Of a stretch of 64,000 nucleotides of DNA, positions 44,444 to 53,734 are shown in pieces. The notes below the pieces were generated by a model, which saw only the letters and a list, made by a program, of their open reading frames with translations, was not told the DNA's origin and ran no database searches. Where the stretch lies: assembly GCA_002364535.1 (NCBI GenBank), contig DEYL01000002.1:113087-177086 (forward strand), written 5' to 3'. Position numbers and translations under genes: made by a program. How positions within the stretch are numbered: position 1 is the first letter of the stretch; each line of letters starts with the position of its first letter. Source of the DNA: Flavobacteriaceae bacterium UBA3159 (lineage in GTDB: Bacteria > Bacteroidota > Bacteroidia > Flavobacteriales > Flavobacteriaceae).

Positions 44444-45571
44444 ATGAAAATTTTAAAATATTTAGGAATTGGCTTACTTGTTTTTGGAGCAATTTTTGCC
44501 ACGCTCTATTTTATAAAGACAAACATTAAACCATTGGTTGAGTATGACATTCAGTCTCCTAAGATTCAAAGCATTGAAAAAAAGACAGTAGTCACTGGGA
44601 CCGTAATTCCTGAGGATGAAGTAGAGATCAAACCACAGATTTCAGGGATCATCGAAAAGCTATATGTCGAGGAAGGCGATTTGGTGACCAATGGAGATTT
44701 GCTGGCCAAAGTAAAGGTGGTGCCTAACGAACAAGCGCTAAACAGTGCAGAAGGAAGACTGTCCAATACCCTCATTTTGTTGAAAAACGCCGAGGTTGAA
44801 TTCAAAAGGAACAAATCCCTATTCGATAAAGAAATCATCTCCAAACAACAGTTTGAAAATACAAAACTTACCTATGATCAAGCCAAACAAAATGTTAAAA
44901 ATTCCCGTTCCGATCTTCAAATCATCAAACTGGGTTCTGCAGGAGGTTCTAAGATTGCCAATACCAATATCCGAGCAACGGTTGCAGGAACTATACTTGA
45001 AATTCCGGTCAAAGAAGGGGATCAAGTTATTGAGAGTAATACTTTCAATGCTGGGACCACCATTGCCACAGTGGCCGATTTGAATAAAATGATTTTTGAG
45101 GGGAAAGTAGATGAGGCTGAGGTCGCAAAACTGATCATTGGAATGCCGCTCAAGGTCAATTTGGGTGCCATACAAGACAAAGATTTTGATGCTAAGCTCA
45201 AGTTTATTGCCCCCAAAGGCAACGAGGAACAAGGAACCGTTCAGTTCAAAATTGAGGGAGATGTTTATTTGGATAACTCGATTTTTATCCGGGCAGGATA
45301 CAGTGCCAACGCTTCCTTGGTTCTCGAAAAAAAGGACAGTATTATGGGAATTTCCGAGGCCTTGTTGCAATTTGATAAAACCACCAATGATCCCTATGTT
45401 GAGGTTAAAAACGACAAAGGTACATTCGAACGAAAAAATATTGAAATAGGGATTTCGGATGGTATTAATGTAGAGATTCTCTCGGGTTTGAGAATGGAGG
45501 ATGAGATTAAAGTTTGGAATAAGACAGAGCCTCTCAAAATAGGGAAGGAAGAGGAATCTGAAAATAAATAA
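44444..45571 (+). CDS. periplasmic adaptor (HlyD/MacA family)
   Basis: A 375-residue membrane-fusion protein that bridges the MacB-type permeases and the TolC-type channel. One N-terminal anchor (about residues 5-24) is followed by a lipoyl-like half motif (GIIEKLYVEEGDLVTNGDLL), a coiled-coil hairpin (about 90-150) and the second lipoyl half (ATVAGTILEIPVKEGDQV). Beta-barrel and membrane-proximal parts complete it. It sits in the order ATPase, permease, permease, adaptor, channel. Confidence 0.93.
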   Translation: MKILKYLGIGLLVFGAIFATLYFIKTNIKPLVEYDIQSPKIQSIEKKTVVTGTVIPEDEVEIKPQISGIIEKLYVEEGDLVTNGDLLAKVKVVPNEQALNSAEGRLSNTLILLKNAEVEFKRNKSLFDKEIISKQQFENTKLTYDQAKQNVKNSRSDLQIIKLGSAGGSKIANTNIRATVAGTILEIPVKEGDQVIESNTFNAGTTIATVADLNKMIFEGKVDEAEVAKLIIGMPLKVNLGAIQDKDFDAKLKFIAPKGNEEQGTVQFKIEGDVYLDNSIFIRAGYSANASLVLEKKDSIMGISEALLQFDKTTNDPYVEVKNDKGTFERKNIEIGISDGINVEILSGLRMEDEIKVWNKTEPLKIGKEEESENK

Positions 45572-45577
45572 TTGCAC

Positions 45578-47002
45578 ATGAAACCAATCCAACCTTTTTT
45601 TACACTCATTTTACTGTTTTTGGGTATTCATCTCGAGGCGCAACCCCAACCCATGAGCCTTACGGAATGTGTTTTGATGGCGGTTGAAAAAAATATCAGT
45701 GTCAAACAAAGTGAACTCGCCCAAAACGATGCCGAAATCAACAAAGATGACGCCAAAGGGAACTTTTTGCCGACCTTCAACGCTCAGGCCAATCATACTT
45801 GGAATATAGGATTGAATCAGGATATTACGCGGGGTTTTTTAGAAAACAGAACGACACAGTACTCCTCCTTTGGGGCCAGTTTTAATTTAGACATATATAA
45901 TGGTCTAAGGAATTTAAATCAGTTGCATCGGGCCAATCTCGCAATTTTGGCGGGTGAATATCAGTTGGAGGATATGAAAGATGATGTTCGCTTGATGGTG
46001 GCCAACGCCTATTTGCAAATTCTGTTCAATGTAGAAATATTAGAAGTTCAAAAATCGCAATTGGAGATCACCCGAAAGGATGCAGAACGTACCCAAAGTA
46101 TGATTGATGCAGGGATCAAGGTAAAATACGATTTGCTAGAAATTGAGGCCACGATGGCCACTCAAGAACAATTGGTAATCCAAGCTGAAAATAATCTAAG
46201 ACTTTCCAAAATCAATCTGGCCCAAATGCTATTGATTACGGATTATGAAAATTTCAATGTGGTTACTATAGATATTGAGGCGCCTTTTGGTCAGATTTTA
46301 TTTCAGAGACCAAAGGACATTTTTGAAAAGGCATTGGCCCATCGTAAAGACATTAAACTTTCAATGACCAATATTGCCATTGCTGAAAAAGACGTTGAGC
46401 TTGCCAAAGGGGCACTTCAGCCAAGTCTGAGTGCTTATTACGGTTACAACACTCGTGTTTCCTATGCCGATAGGATTGTAGGGGATGGAAATTTTACCGA
46501 TGTCCCCATTGGTTTCTTACCCTCAACCAAAGAACCTGTATTGCGGTCTGTTGAGGGCAATAAGGCCATTGGAGCAATTCCTTTTGTGGAGCAATTCGAC
46601 AGTAATGCCGGACACAATATTGGTTTGAGGTTAAACATTCCCATTTTCAATGGTTTTGTAGCCAGAAATAGAGTAGAGCGTTCCAAAGTAAACCTCTTGA
46701 GATCTCAAAATCAATTGGAGCAAGAAAAGCTCAATTTGGAAAATACCATCAATCAAGCCTATAACAATGCAGAGGGCGCCTATAAATTTTATGAGGCAGC
46801 CCAAAAAACAGAATTAGCGCGGAGAAAAGCATACGAAGATGCCATCAACCGTTTTGAAGCAGGTGTGATGAATATTTTTGATTTCAATCAAATTAAGCAG
46901 CGTTATGAGACAGCTGCGTCGGATGTGGTTCGCTCCAAGTTTGATTATATTTTTAAACTGAAAGTACTTGAGTTTTATTTTGGGATTACTATCAGCATTT
47001 AG
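45578..47002 (+). CDS. TolC-family outer membrane efflux protein
   Basis: A 474-residue outer-membrane channel. The ATG at 45578 gives the signal MKPIQPFFTLILLFLGIHLEAQ; a TTG two codons earlier is less likely. The two repeats of the OEP family are visible: the early helix (SLTECVLMAVEKNISVKQSE) with a long coiled region, and the later LRLNIPIFNGFVARNRVERS with EGAYKFYEAAQKTELARRKAYE. It completes the tripartite exporter. No terminator is apparent in the 53 bases before tsaB. Confidence 0.93.
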   Translation: MKPIQPFFTLILLFLGIHLEAQPQPMSLTECVLMAVEKNISVKQSELAQNDAEINKDDAKGNFLPTFNAQANHTWNIGLNQDITRGFLENRTTQYSSFGASFNLDIYNGLRNLNQLHRANLAILAGEYQLEDMKDDVRLMVANAYLQILFNVEILEVQKSQLEITRKDAERTQSMIDAGIKVKYDLLEIEATMATQEQLVIQAENNLRLSKINLAQMLLITDYENFNVVTIDIEAPFGQILFQRPKDIFEKALAHRKDIKLSMTNIAIAEKDVELAKGALQPSLSAYYGYNTRVSYADRIVGDGNFTDVPIGFLPSTKEPVLRSVEGNKAIGAIPFVEQFDSNAGHNIGLRLNIPIFNGFVARNRVERSKVNLLRSQNQLEQEKLNLENTINQAYNNAEGAYKFYEAAQKTELARRKAYEDAINRFEAGVMNIFDFNQIKQRYETAASDVVRSKFDYIFKLKVLEFYFGITISI

Positions 47003-47043
47003 ATTTATAAAACTTTAGTTCTCTCTGGCGCGATTGAATTTTC

Positions 47044-47051
47044 TATTTTTG
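47044..47051 (+). promoter_or_regulatory. -7 promoter element abutting tsaB
   Basis: TATTTTTG, an exact TANNTTTG match, ends only 4 bases before the GTG start of tsaB. Transcription would begin at about the start codon, so a leaderless message is likely. No TTTG at the -33 site. Confidence 0.4.
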
Positions 47052-47055
47052 TGAT

Positions 47056-47739
47056 GTGAGTATAATACTGCATATAGAAACGGCCACCAAAAACTGTTCA
47101 GTAGCCCTTAGTAAATCGGGAGAGTTACTTGCTCTAAAGGAGCATTATTCCGAGCAATTTAGCCACAGTGAACAATTACACGGTTTTATCCGAGAAGTTT
47201 TTGAGGAGACCCAAATGGAAATGTATTCGCTCGATGCTGTGGCAGTGAGCAAGGGCCCGGGTTCCTATACCGGTTTGCGAATTGGTGTGGCTGCAGCAAA
47301 GGGCATTTGCTTTGCTTTAGAGTTGCCTCTTATTTCAGTAAATTCTCTTCAAATCTTATCCGAAAAGTATCAGAACAACAATCCTGCCTTATTATTCCCC
47401 ATGTTTGATGCGCGCCGAATGGAGGTTTATACCATGGTACTCAACGAAAATAAGGAAATCTTAAAGCCTCCCTTTGCTGAAGTTTTGAGCGCTGAGAGTT
47501 TTAATAAATTTCCAACCGATGTACAATGGATTTTTATGGGCGAAGGTGCCGAAAAATGTAAACAAGTATTTGATGCCCCCCAAATTGAATACCGTAGCGA
47601 CATTCGTTATCCATCTGCTGCAGAAATGGTTTCTTTGGCGTGGAAAGCTTTTCAAGATAAAAATTTTGAAGATGTGGCTTACTTTGAACCCTTTTACCTC
47701 AAAGATTTTTACACTACAGCCAAGAAGATAGGGGAATAA
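47056..47739 (+). CDS. tsaB: tRNA threonylcarbamoyladenosine biosynthesis protein TsaB
   Basis: A 227-residue ASKHA-fold protein that partners TsaD and TsaE in making t6A37 of ANN-decoding tRNAs. The N-terminal IETATKNCSVALS strand pair and the signature KGPGSYTGLRIGVAAAKG are clear, as is MFDARRMEVYT. The start is GTG at 47056 (MSIILHIETAT); no ATG is available in frame nearby. It ends one base from the stop of the convergent Nfu gene. Confidence 0.93.
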   Translation: MSIILHIETATKNCSVALSKSGELLALKEHYSEQFSHSEQLHGFIREVFEETQMEMYSLDAVAVSKGPGSYTGLRIGVAAAKGICFALELPLISVNSLQILSEKYQNNNPALLFPMFDARRMEVYTMVLNENKEILKPPFAEVLSAESFNKFPTDVQWIFMGEGAEKCKQVFDAPQIEYRSDIRYPSAAEMVSLAWKAFQDKNFEDVAYFEPFYLKDFYTTAKKIGE

Positions 47740-47740
47740 A

Positions 47741-48637
47741 TTATCCGTTTACGGCCTCTACCATTTCAACTTTACCGGGAAGCATTTCTTTTAAGATATT
47801 TTCGATGCCATTTTTGAGTGTAAAGTTAGAGGAGGGACAACCACTACATGCACCTTGAAGCACGACCTTAACCCTTTTTTCGCTGTCCTCATAGGAATTA
47901 AAAATGATATTTCCCCCGTCTGAAGCCACAGCAGGTTTAACATACTCTTCCAAAATTTTTACGATCTCCTGCTCGGTATCATTCAAAGTTTGTATAGGGT
48001 TTGTAACGTCTGTGTTCTGAGGTTTTGAAACAAAGGAGGGGGCCAAAATCATTTTTTCTTCTTCCAAGTAGGATTTGATAAATCCCCTGATCTCCATTAC
48101 AACTTCCTCCCATTGGGTGGTCTCGTGTTTGGAAATGGAAATATAATTTTCATCCATAAAAACCTCTTTGACAAAAGGAAAATTAAATAACTCCTTGACT
48201 AGAGGAGCATCTTGAGCAGTATCGATATTTTCGAAAGAAAGGGTCTGATCCGTAATTTTTTTGTTGACCACAAACTTCATAGCCGAGGGGTTGGGGGTGC
48301 TTTCTGCATAAACAGTGACGGCTTCCCTTTCAACTTTTTTCACCTCATTGAGGATTTCTCCCCCCTCGTTGAGGTAGTCTTCGATTTGTTCTGCTACTTC
48401 TTGGATGACTTCCCCCCATTCTAAAATATCGAAACGCTCTACGATCAATGTACTGTTTTCAAGTGCTACTTTTTTGACAAAAGGTAGGAAAAACAATTGT
48501 TTTACTAGCGGTGCATCGGCAGCCTGGTCAATATTGATAAAGGTTTTTGAAACGGCAAGGTCTTGGGGAGGTGTAATGCTAAATTTTGCAATGCTGGCCC
48601 CCTTTTTATACGTGGCTACGATGCGGATGTTTTTCAT
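47741..48637 (-). CDS. NifU/Nfu-family Fe-S scaffold with doubled N-terminal domain
   Basis: A 298-residue iron-sulfur carrier. Two Nfu N-terminal domains lie in tandem at about 1-95 and 105-200; the shared pattern is AxDAPLVKxLFxxPFVKxV. The C-terminal NifU domain (about 220-298) carries the cluster-binding CxxC in GACSGCPSS. This domain architecture is frequent in flavobacteria. It is transcribed away from the gamma-carbonic anhydrase gene; on its strand TAAATTTG (plus 48648-48655) lies 10 bases before the ATG and could be its -7 element. Confidence 0.92.
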   Translation of the reverse strand: MKNIRIVATYKKGASIAKFSITPPQDLAVSKTFINIDQAADAPLVKQLFFLPFVKKVALENSTLIVERFDILEWGEVIQEVAEQIEDYLNEGGEILNEVKKVEREAVTVYAESTPNPSAMKFVVNKKITDQTLSFENIDTAQDAPLVKELFNFPFVKEVFMDENYISISKHETTQWEEVVMEIRGFIKSYLEEEKMILAPSFVSKPQNTDVTNPIQTLNDTEQEIVKILEEYVKPAVASDGGNIIFNSYEDSEKRVKVVLQGACSGCPSSNFTLKNGIENILKEMLPGKVEMVEAVNG

Positions 48638-48716
48638 CTTTTTTTTACAAATTTAGTAAAAACAAATCCAAGGTTCTTAAGAATCAATTTTATAATTTAG
48701 ACATCAAAGCATAATT

Positions 48717-49226
48717 ATGTTGATCAAATCAGTTAGGGGATTTACCCCCCAATACGGGAAAAATTGTTTTTTTGCTGAAAATGCAACCCTTATAGGTGAG
48801 CTCATCATGGGAGATCATTGCTCGGTTTGGTATCAGGCTGTTGTTCGAGGAGACGTCAACTTTATTACTATTGGAGATCGGGTCAATATTCAAGATGGTG
48901 CAGTTATTCACGGGACTTTTGAAAAATCGGCAACCACTATTGGCAATGATGTGTCTATAGGCCATAATGCGGTTGTTCACGGTTGCATCATTAAAGATCG
49001 GGTTCTGGTCGGTATGGGCAGTATTATCATGGATGATAGTGTGGTGGGTTCCAATAGCATTATTGCTGCAGGCAGTGTTTTGCCCAAAAACACCATTGTT
49101 CCTGAAGGTTCAATTTTTGCGGGTGTTCCTGCCAAAAAAATTAAAGAAGTAAGCCCTGAATTGCAAAAGGGAGAAATTGAGCGCATTGCGGCAAATTACA
49201 TTCATTATGCCTCATGGTTCAAATAA
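48717..49226 (+). CDS. gamma-carbonic anhydrase-family hexapeptide protein
   Basis: A 169-residue left-handed beta-helix trimer subunit, like YrdA/PaaY. Hexapeptide repeats run through residues 15-130. Candidate metal-binding histidines are in GAVIHGTF and SIGHNAVVHGC, in the spacing expected of gamma-class carbonic anhydrases. MGSIIMDDSVVGSNSIIAAG continues the helix and a C-terminal helix caps it. Many relatives show little carbonic anhydrase activity, so the true reaction is uncertain. A terminator follows 5 bases after its stop. Confidence 0.9.
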   Translation: MLIKSVRGFTPQYGKNCFFAENATLIGELIMGDHCSVWYQAVVRGDVNFITIGDRVNIQDGAVIHGTFEKSATTIGNDVSIGHNAVVHGCIIKDRVLVGMGSIIMDDSVVGSNSIIAAGSVLPKNTIVPEGSIFAGVPAKKIKEVSPELQKGEIERIAANYIHYASWFK

Positions 49227-49231
49227 AGCAA

Positions 49232-49256
49232 AAAAACTCCCATAGGGGGGGTTTTT
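49232..49256. terminator. bidirectional terminator between convergent genes
   Basis: AAAAACTCCC and GGGGGTTTTT (one G-T pair) form a 10-bp stem with a 5-base loop, with A-runs on one side and T-runs on the other. It serves the hexapeptide gene and, on the other strand, the first ompH gene. Confidence 0.75.
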
Positions 49257-49273
49257 GCAGTTTTGATAACGGA

Positions 49274-49783
49274 CTAAAATCCGAGTTCTTTTTTTACTTC
49301 AGCCATAATGTCTTTTCCTTTTGCAATGATCACACTACCACCGGCAGAAGAATCCAATACATATTCGTATCCCAGATTGCTAGCTACCTTATCAATAGCA
49401 GCTTTGGCTTTATCGATGAGAGGTTTCATCATATCAACAGACTTCTTTTGTAGGTCTTGAGAAACTGTCTGCTGATATTCTTGGATATTTTTTTGCATGC
49501 CTTCCAACTCCTTTTGACGGGATTGGTTCGTGATTTCGGTTTGGTTGGCTGCATCGGCAGCATAAGTCTGAGCCTTGGTTTGAAATTCCTTGTAAGTGGT
49601 TTCCATGTCTGCAGTGTAAGTTTCTTCTAACTTTTTCAATTCTTTTTGAGCTGCAATCACTTCGGGCATCTCACTGATTAGCTTTTGAACTTCGATGTGT
49701 GCTAATTTGGCTTGGGCGTTGACCATACTCAAAGGAGCTAACATAAACATTAGGGGTAAAAATAGATTTTTGAATTTTCTCAT
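49274..49783 (-). CDS. OmpH/Skp-family periplasmic chaperone, first copy
   Basis: A 169-residue Skp-like protein that holds unfolded outer-membrane proteins on the way to BamA. A signal covers about residues 1-24 (LFLPLMFMLAPLSMVNAQ). The arms are long charged coiled coils (AAQKELKKLEETYTADMETT), and the core ends with AIDKVASNLGYEYVLDSSAG, the OmpH hallmark. It follows a second, distinct OmpH gene by 20 bases and the bamA gene beyond, so the three form one envelope biogenesis operon. Confidence 0.9.
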   Translation of the reverse strand: MRKFKNLFLPLMFMLAPLSMVNAQAKLAHIEVQKLISEMPEVIAAQKELKKLEETYTADMETTYKEFQTKAQTYAADAANQTEITNQSRQKELEGMQKNIQEYQQTVSQDLQKKSVDMMKPLIDKAKAAIDKVASNLGYEYVLDSSAGGSVIIAKGKDIMAEVKKELGF

Positions 49784-49803
49784 TATTTTGAACTTAATTA
49801 TTT

Positions 49804-50391
49804 TTAATTACTAACCCTGTCTATAACCTTGTTGGCAGAGTTTATTTTTTCTTTTCTTTCTTTAATTCTCTCCTGTGCCTGAACTCTTCTCAGAACTAAG
49901 TCGCTAATATCGTAATTTTTTGCCGAATACAACATAATTATGTCAGAAGATCGGTCAAAAACAAAGTCGTATTTTCTTTCCTTGGCAATATCTTGAACGA
50001 TGCTCAACACTTGGTCTTGGACAGGTTTTAAAAGTTGATTTTTTTGGATCATCATGTCCCCGTTGGGTCCAAATATTTTCTCTTGAAGTGAAACGATTTC
50101 TGAGGCAAAATCTTTGATTTCCATTTCCCGATCGGAGATGAGTTCGGGGGTCAATAAAATTTTTTCAACGGCAAATTGATCTTCTAAGCGTTTGAGTTGG
50201 ATTTTTTTTAATTCAACTTCTTTTTTCCACTGTGTGATTTTTTCGTCCAGCAACTGGTTGGCAGTCCTAAACTCCTTGTTTTTGCTCAAGATAACATCCA
50301 TATCAATATAGGCGATACGCGCGCCTCTTTGGGCATGTACTGCTAGGGAAAGCAAGCAGAGCACTGCAGTAAGGAATAATTTTATTTTCAT
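49804..50391 (-). CDS. OmpH/Skp-family periplasmic chaperone, second copy
   Basis: A 195-residue paralogue of the neighbouring chaperone. The signal is MKIKLFLTAVLCLLSLAVHAQ, then RIAYIDMDVILSKNKEF, a coiled-coil body (about 45-130) and the core strand RKYDFVFDRSSDIIMLYSA. It is longer, with an extra basic C-terminal tail (ERIKERKEKINSANKVIDRV). The two copies differ enough to be old duplicates. It lies 72 bases after bamA with no clear promoter in the gap. Confidence 0.9.
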   Translation of the reverse strand: MKIKLFLTAVLCLLSLAVHAQRGARIAYIDMDVILSKNKEFRTANQLLDEKITQWKKEVELKKIQLKRLEDQFAVEKILLTPELISDREMEIKDFASEIVSLQEKIFGPNGDMMIQKNQLLKPVQDQVLSIVQDIAKERKYDFVFDRSSDIIMLYSAKNYDISDLVLRRVQAQERIKERKEKINSANKVIDRVSN

Positions 50392-50463
50392 GATCTCGAG
50401 GGATTGACTTTATAATTATAAACGCTCAAATTAAAAGATTATTTTAACGTCCCGGGCTAGCTT

Positions 50464-53028
50464 TTAAAATTGTTGTCCAATGATAAAATGCGTCTCCCAA
50501 CCATTGGCATTGTCATTATTAAGGTCTGTACTGTCAAATCCATATCCAAAATCGATACCGAGTAATCCAAAGGCTGGCATAAAAATTCGCACACCCATTC
50601 CGGCAGAACGTTTGGAATTGAAAGGATTGAAGTCTCTAAAGCTATTATAACCGTTTCCACTCTCTAAAAAGCTTAGTGCAAAAATTGAGGCACTTGGTTT
50701 AAGTGTAATGGGGTAGCGCAGTTCAAAGGTAAATTTGTTGTACAACAAGGAACCATCTCTACTGGAGAGGGATTGGTTTTTATAACCTCTTAGGGCGATG
50801 GTTTCACGCCCATCCAGCGCATAACTTTGCATGCCGTCTCCCCCCAAATAAAATCTTTCAAAGGGGATGCTTCCACGTTCTTGATTGTAGGCCCCTATAA
50901 AACCAAAGTCCGTCTGGGCTTTAAAAACAAGTTTTCCAATTATGCTGGTGTACCACTCTCCGCTGAATTTGAGTTTGTAGTATTCCAGCCATCTGAATTT
51001 TTCTTGATCGATTTTGGCTGTATCGGGATCTCCGTTGGGCAATTGAAACTCCTTACGGTTTTCTAGATTGCTAAAGTCAATTCCTTTGATCAGAGAGTAG
51101 GGAGGGGTGAATTTTCCACTGATGGTAAATTTTGATCCCCCTACAGGAAAAATAGGGTTGGTGAAAGTATTGTTTCGGGACAATGATACCGTATAGGCGA
51201 GGTTGTTGGCACTTCCATCTCCAAAAGTGAACAAGCCCGTGTAATAATTATTCAAATCGTAATATTGATAGGCGATGGCCTGGGATAGGGTAAAGAAGTC
51301 GTCGGGGACTTTTAATCTTTTGGCCAAGCCTAAAGTCAAACCACTGATTTGAAAATATTGGCTTTCGTCGGCCCTACCGGTAAGGTAATCGTATCGGTAT
51401 TGAATGGTATGGGATAATGAGGTTGAAAACTGAACAGGTTCCCGTCCACCCATCCAAGGTTCTGCAAAACTAAAGCTGTAGGTGCTGTAAAACTGACTGG
51501 CCTGCAGTCTTAAACTCAGACTTTGACCGTCTCCCATAGGCAGGGGTTTATAGGTGTCGAAGTTAAAGATGTTTTTAAGGGAAAAGTTGTTAAAGGAAAG
51601 GCCAAGTGTTCCGATGAATCCTCCACCTCCGTATCCTCCCTGAAGTTCGATTTGACTCGCTCCGGCTTCAACCAATCCGTATTCAATGTCTACTGTCCCT
51701 GCATTTGGATTTACGTTCTTAAAATCAGGATTTATATTTTCTGCATCGAAAAATCCAAGTTGCCCCAATTCTCTGACAGTTCTGACGACCATATCCTTAC
51801 TGTACAACTCTCCGGGCTTGGTTCTCAATTCCCGGTAAATTACGTGATCGTTGGTTTTGGTATTTCCTACCACCGAAATTTTATTAAAGCTCGCCAGCTT
51901 GCCTTCGGAAACCCGAATCTCAAAGATGATGGTGTCATTTTCTGCACTAACCTCTACAGCATTGATGTTAGAAAACAAATAACCATTATTTTGATACAAG
52001 TTGGTAAGATCATTGGCATCTGGCTTATCATCCGCAATTCGCTTCTTTAACAATACGCCATCGTAGGGATCTCCTTTTTTGATTCCCAACACTTGATTGA
52101 GTTGATAGTCAGTGTAAACAGAATTTCCTAGAAACGATATGTCTCCAAAGTAATATTGATTGCCCTCCTCCAGATCAAATTTGATTGAAATGGTGTTGTC
52201 CTCATTAATTAATAATGTATCCCCAACGATTCTGGCATCACGATATCCTTTCTCTTTGTAAAAGTCCAGTAAATTTTGTTTTCCTTCCTCAAAATCCTCT
52301 TCAATGAATTTGGACTTTTTCCAAAATCTCAAGGGCCATTTTTGTTTGGTTTTTTTGAGTTTTGATCTTAGCTTTTTGTCGTTGAACACCTCGTTTCCCT
52401 CAAAGTTGATTGCTTTGATTTTTACCCGCTCTCCCAAATCCACATTGACCACCATTTTGAAGGTATTGGAATTGACGGTATCGGCTATGGTGTTAAAAGC
52501 TACTTTGGTATTGAGAAAACCTTCTTTTTGAAATTTATTGATGATGTAGTTTTTGGTATTGGCCAAGAAGCTTTCCGAAAGTTTTTTTCCAGCTTTGAGT
52601 TCAGTTTCCTTAAGTAGCGGTTCAATTTTTCCCTTTTTAATCCCATTGATTTTTACTTCACTCAAAGAGGGCAACTCCTCAATCTCGATCTCCAAAGCAA
52701 CCCTATCTTCCTCAATTTCATTAATGTAGAAATTGATGTCACTAAAAAGTTGTAGGTTCCACAGTTTGTTGATGATCGAACTGATCTCATCTCCCGGGAT
52801 GTTAATTTTTTGTCCCTTTCTCAATTGGCTGTAGGAAATAACTGTTTGATCGCTAAATGTTTTGATACCACTTACCTCAATGGTATCAATCGTGTAGAGT
52901 TTTCCTTTCACATATTCGTTCAAGTTCTGTGCTTGGGTGATAAAAACACCCAAGAAGAAAAACGAGCATATAAGGATACTGAATGGGTTGAATGACTTAC
53001 CCAAGAAGTTGCTTACTTGTCTTTCCAA
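50464..53028 (-). CDS. bamA: outer membrane protein assembly factor BamA
   Basis: An 854-residue Omp85-family protein, the core of the machinery that folds outer-membrane barrels. A signal ends near ITQAQ. Five POTRA domains cover about residues 40-430, and a 16-strand barrel covers about 450-854 with the conserved lid motif in IALRGYKN and a final Phe (GQQF). There is no ATG near the beginning: TTG at 53028 is listed, but TTG at 53004 (starting GKSFNPFSILI) would give a tidier signal and an 8-base overlap with uppS. Operon: DUF6089, uppS, bamA, ompH, ompH. Confidence 0.95.
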   Translation of the reverse strand: MERQVSNFLGKSFNPFSILICSFFFLGVFITQAQNLNEYVKGKLYTIDTIEVSGIKTFSDQTVISYSQLRKGQKINIPGDEISSIINKLWNLQLFSDINFYINEIEEDRVALEIEIEELPSLSEVKINGIKKGKIEPLLKETELKAGKKLSESFLANTKNYIINKFQKEGFLNTKVAFNTIADTVNSNTFKMVVNVDLGERVKIKAINFEGNEVFNDKKLRSKLKKTKQKWPLRFWKKSKFIEEDFEEGKQNLLDFYKEKGYRDARIVGDTLLINEDNTISIKFDLEEGNQYYFGDISFLGNSVYTDYQLNQVLGIKKGDPYDGVLLKKRIADDKPDANDLTNLYQNNGYLFSNINAVEVSAENDTIIFEIRVSEGKLASFNKISVVGNTKTNDHVIYRELRTKPGELYSKDMVVRTVRELGQLGFFDAENINPDFKNVNPNAGTVDIEYGLVEAGASQIELQGGYGGGGFIGTLGLSFNNFSLKNIFNFDTYKPLPMGDGQSLSLRLQASQFYSTYSFSFAEPWMGGREPVQFSTSLSHTIQYRYDYLTGRADESQYFQISGLTLGLAKRLKVPDDFFTLSQAIAYQYYDLNNYYTGLFTFGDGSANNLAYTVSLSRNNTFTNPIFPVGGSKFTISGKFTPPYSLIKGIDFSNLENRKEFQLPNGDPDTAKIDQEKFRWLEYYKLKFSGEWYTSIIGKLVFKAQTDFGFIGAYNQERGSIPFERFYLGGDGMQSYALDGRETIALRGYKNQSLSSRDGSLLYNKFTFELRYPITLKPSASIFALSFLESGNGYNSFRDFNPFNSKRSAGMGVRIFMPAFGLLGIDFGYGFDSTDLNNDNANGWETHFIIGQQF

Positions 53029-53734
53029 ACCTGCGCTCTCTTTTTTGGTAACTGATTAATGCTTTGTGCAAATGTTTTTTTGTAAAATCGGGCCATAGTA
53101 CCTTAGAAAAATACAATTCCGCATAGGCAATTTGCCACAATAAAAAATTACTAATTCTTTTTTCTCCGCTGGTACGAATCAGTAAATCCACATCTGGAAG
53201 ATTCTGCGTATAAAGATGCTCATTTATAATGGATTGATCAATTTTTTCGGGAGAAATTATATTATCTTTAACTTTATACGCAAGTTGTTTCAGTACATTC
53301 GCGAGTTCCTCCCTACCTCCGTAGCTCAGTGCTAAGGTTAAAGTCATTTCTTTATTGTATTGGGTTTGTTCCACCACATATTTCAATTCAGTTCGAACCA
53401 TTTCCGGAAGTTGATCAGTTTTTCCAATCACGTTCAATTTAATTCGGTTTTCGAGTAACTTTTCGAATTCACTTCTTAGGGTATTGACCAATAATTTCAT
53501 CAAAACAACGATTTCTTCTTGGGGTCTGCTCCAATTTTCTGTTGAAAAAGCGTAAAGGGTGAGGTACTCAATTTTAAGTTGAACGGCTTCTTCGACAACC
53601 TCCTGTACCGCCTTGACACCATGAGAGTGTCCATGAATTCTATTTTTGCCCTTACTCTCAGCCCAACGGCCGTTACCATCCATAATTATGGCAAGGTGTT
53701 TCGGCATATCATTTTTTAAAGCGCTCATGATCAT
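52997..53734 (-). CDS. uppS: isoprenyl transferase (undecaprenyl diphosphate synthase)
   Basis: A 245-residue cis-prenyltransferase that builds the C55 carrier for peptidoglycan and other glycans. The catalytic loop is HLAIIMDGNGRWAESKGKNR with the essential Asp before Gly-Asn-Gly. Further family regions are TLYAFSTENWSRP, ALSYGGREEL and LLIRTSGEKRISNFLLWQ, then the hydrophobic AYAELYF. Its ATG shares ATGA with the stop of the DUF6089 gene, and bamA overlaps its 3' end. Length is normal. Confidence 0.96.
   Translation of the reverse strand: MIMSALKNDMPKHLAIIMDGNGRWAESKGKNRIHGHSHGVKAVQEVVEEAVQLKIEYLTLYAFSTENWSRPQEEIVVLMKLLVNTLRSEFEKLLENRIKLNVIGKTDQLPEMVRTELKYVVEQTQYNKEMTLTLALSYGGREELANVLKQLAYKVKDNIISPEKIDQSIINEHLYTQNLPDVDLLIRTSGEKRISNFLLWQIAYAELYFSKVLWPDFTKKHLHKALISYQKRERRFGKTSKQLLG

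Noticed and set aside
44819..45592. Open frame of 257 codons on the minus strand
   Set aside because: It lies fully opposite the adaptor gene, has no recognisable domain or signal, and is Phe/Ile-rich as expected from the complement of a Lys/Glu-rich gene.
51523..52050. Open frame of 175 codons on the plus strand inside bamA
   Set aside because: Complement of well-conserved POTRA coding sequence; no start context and no known motif.
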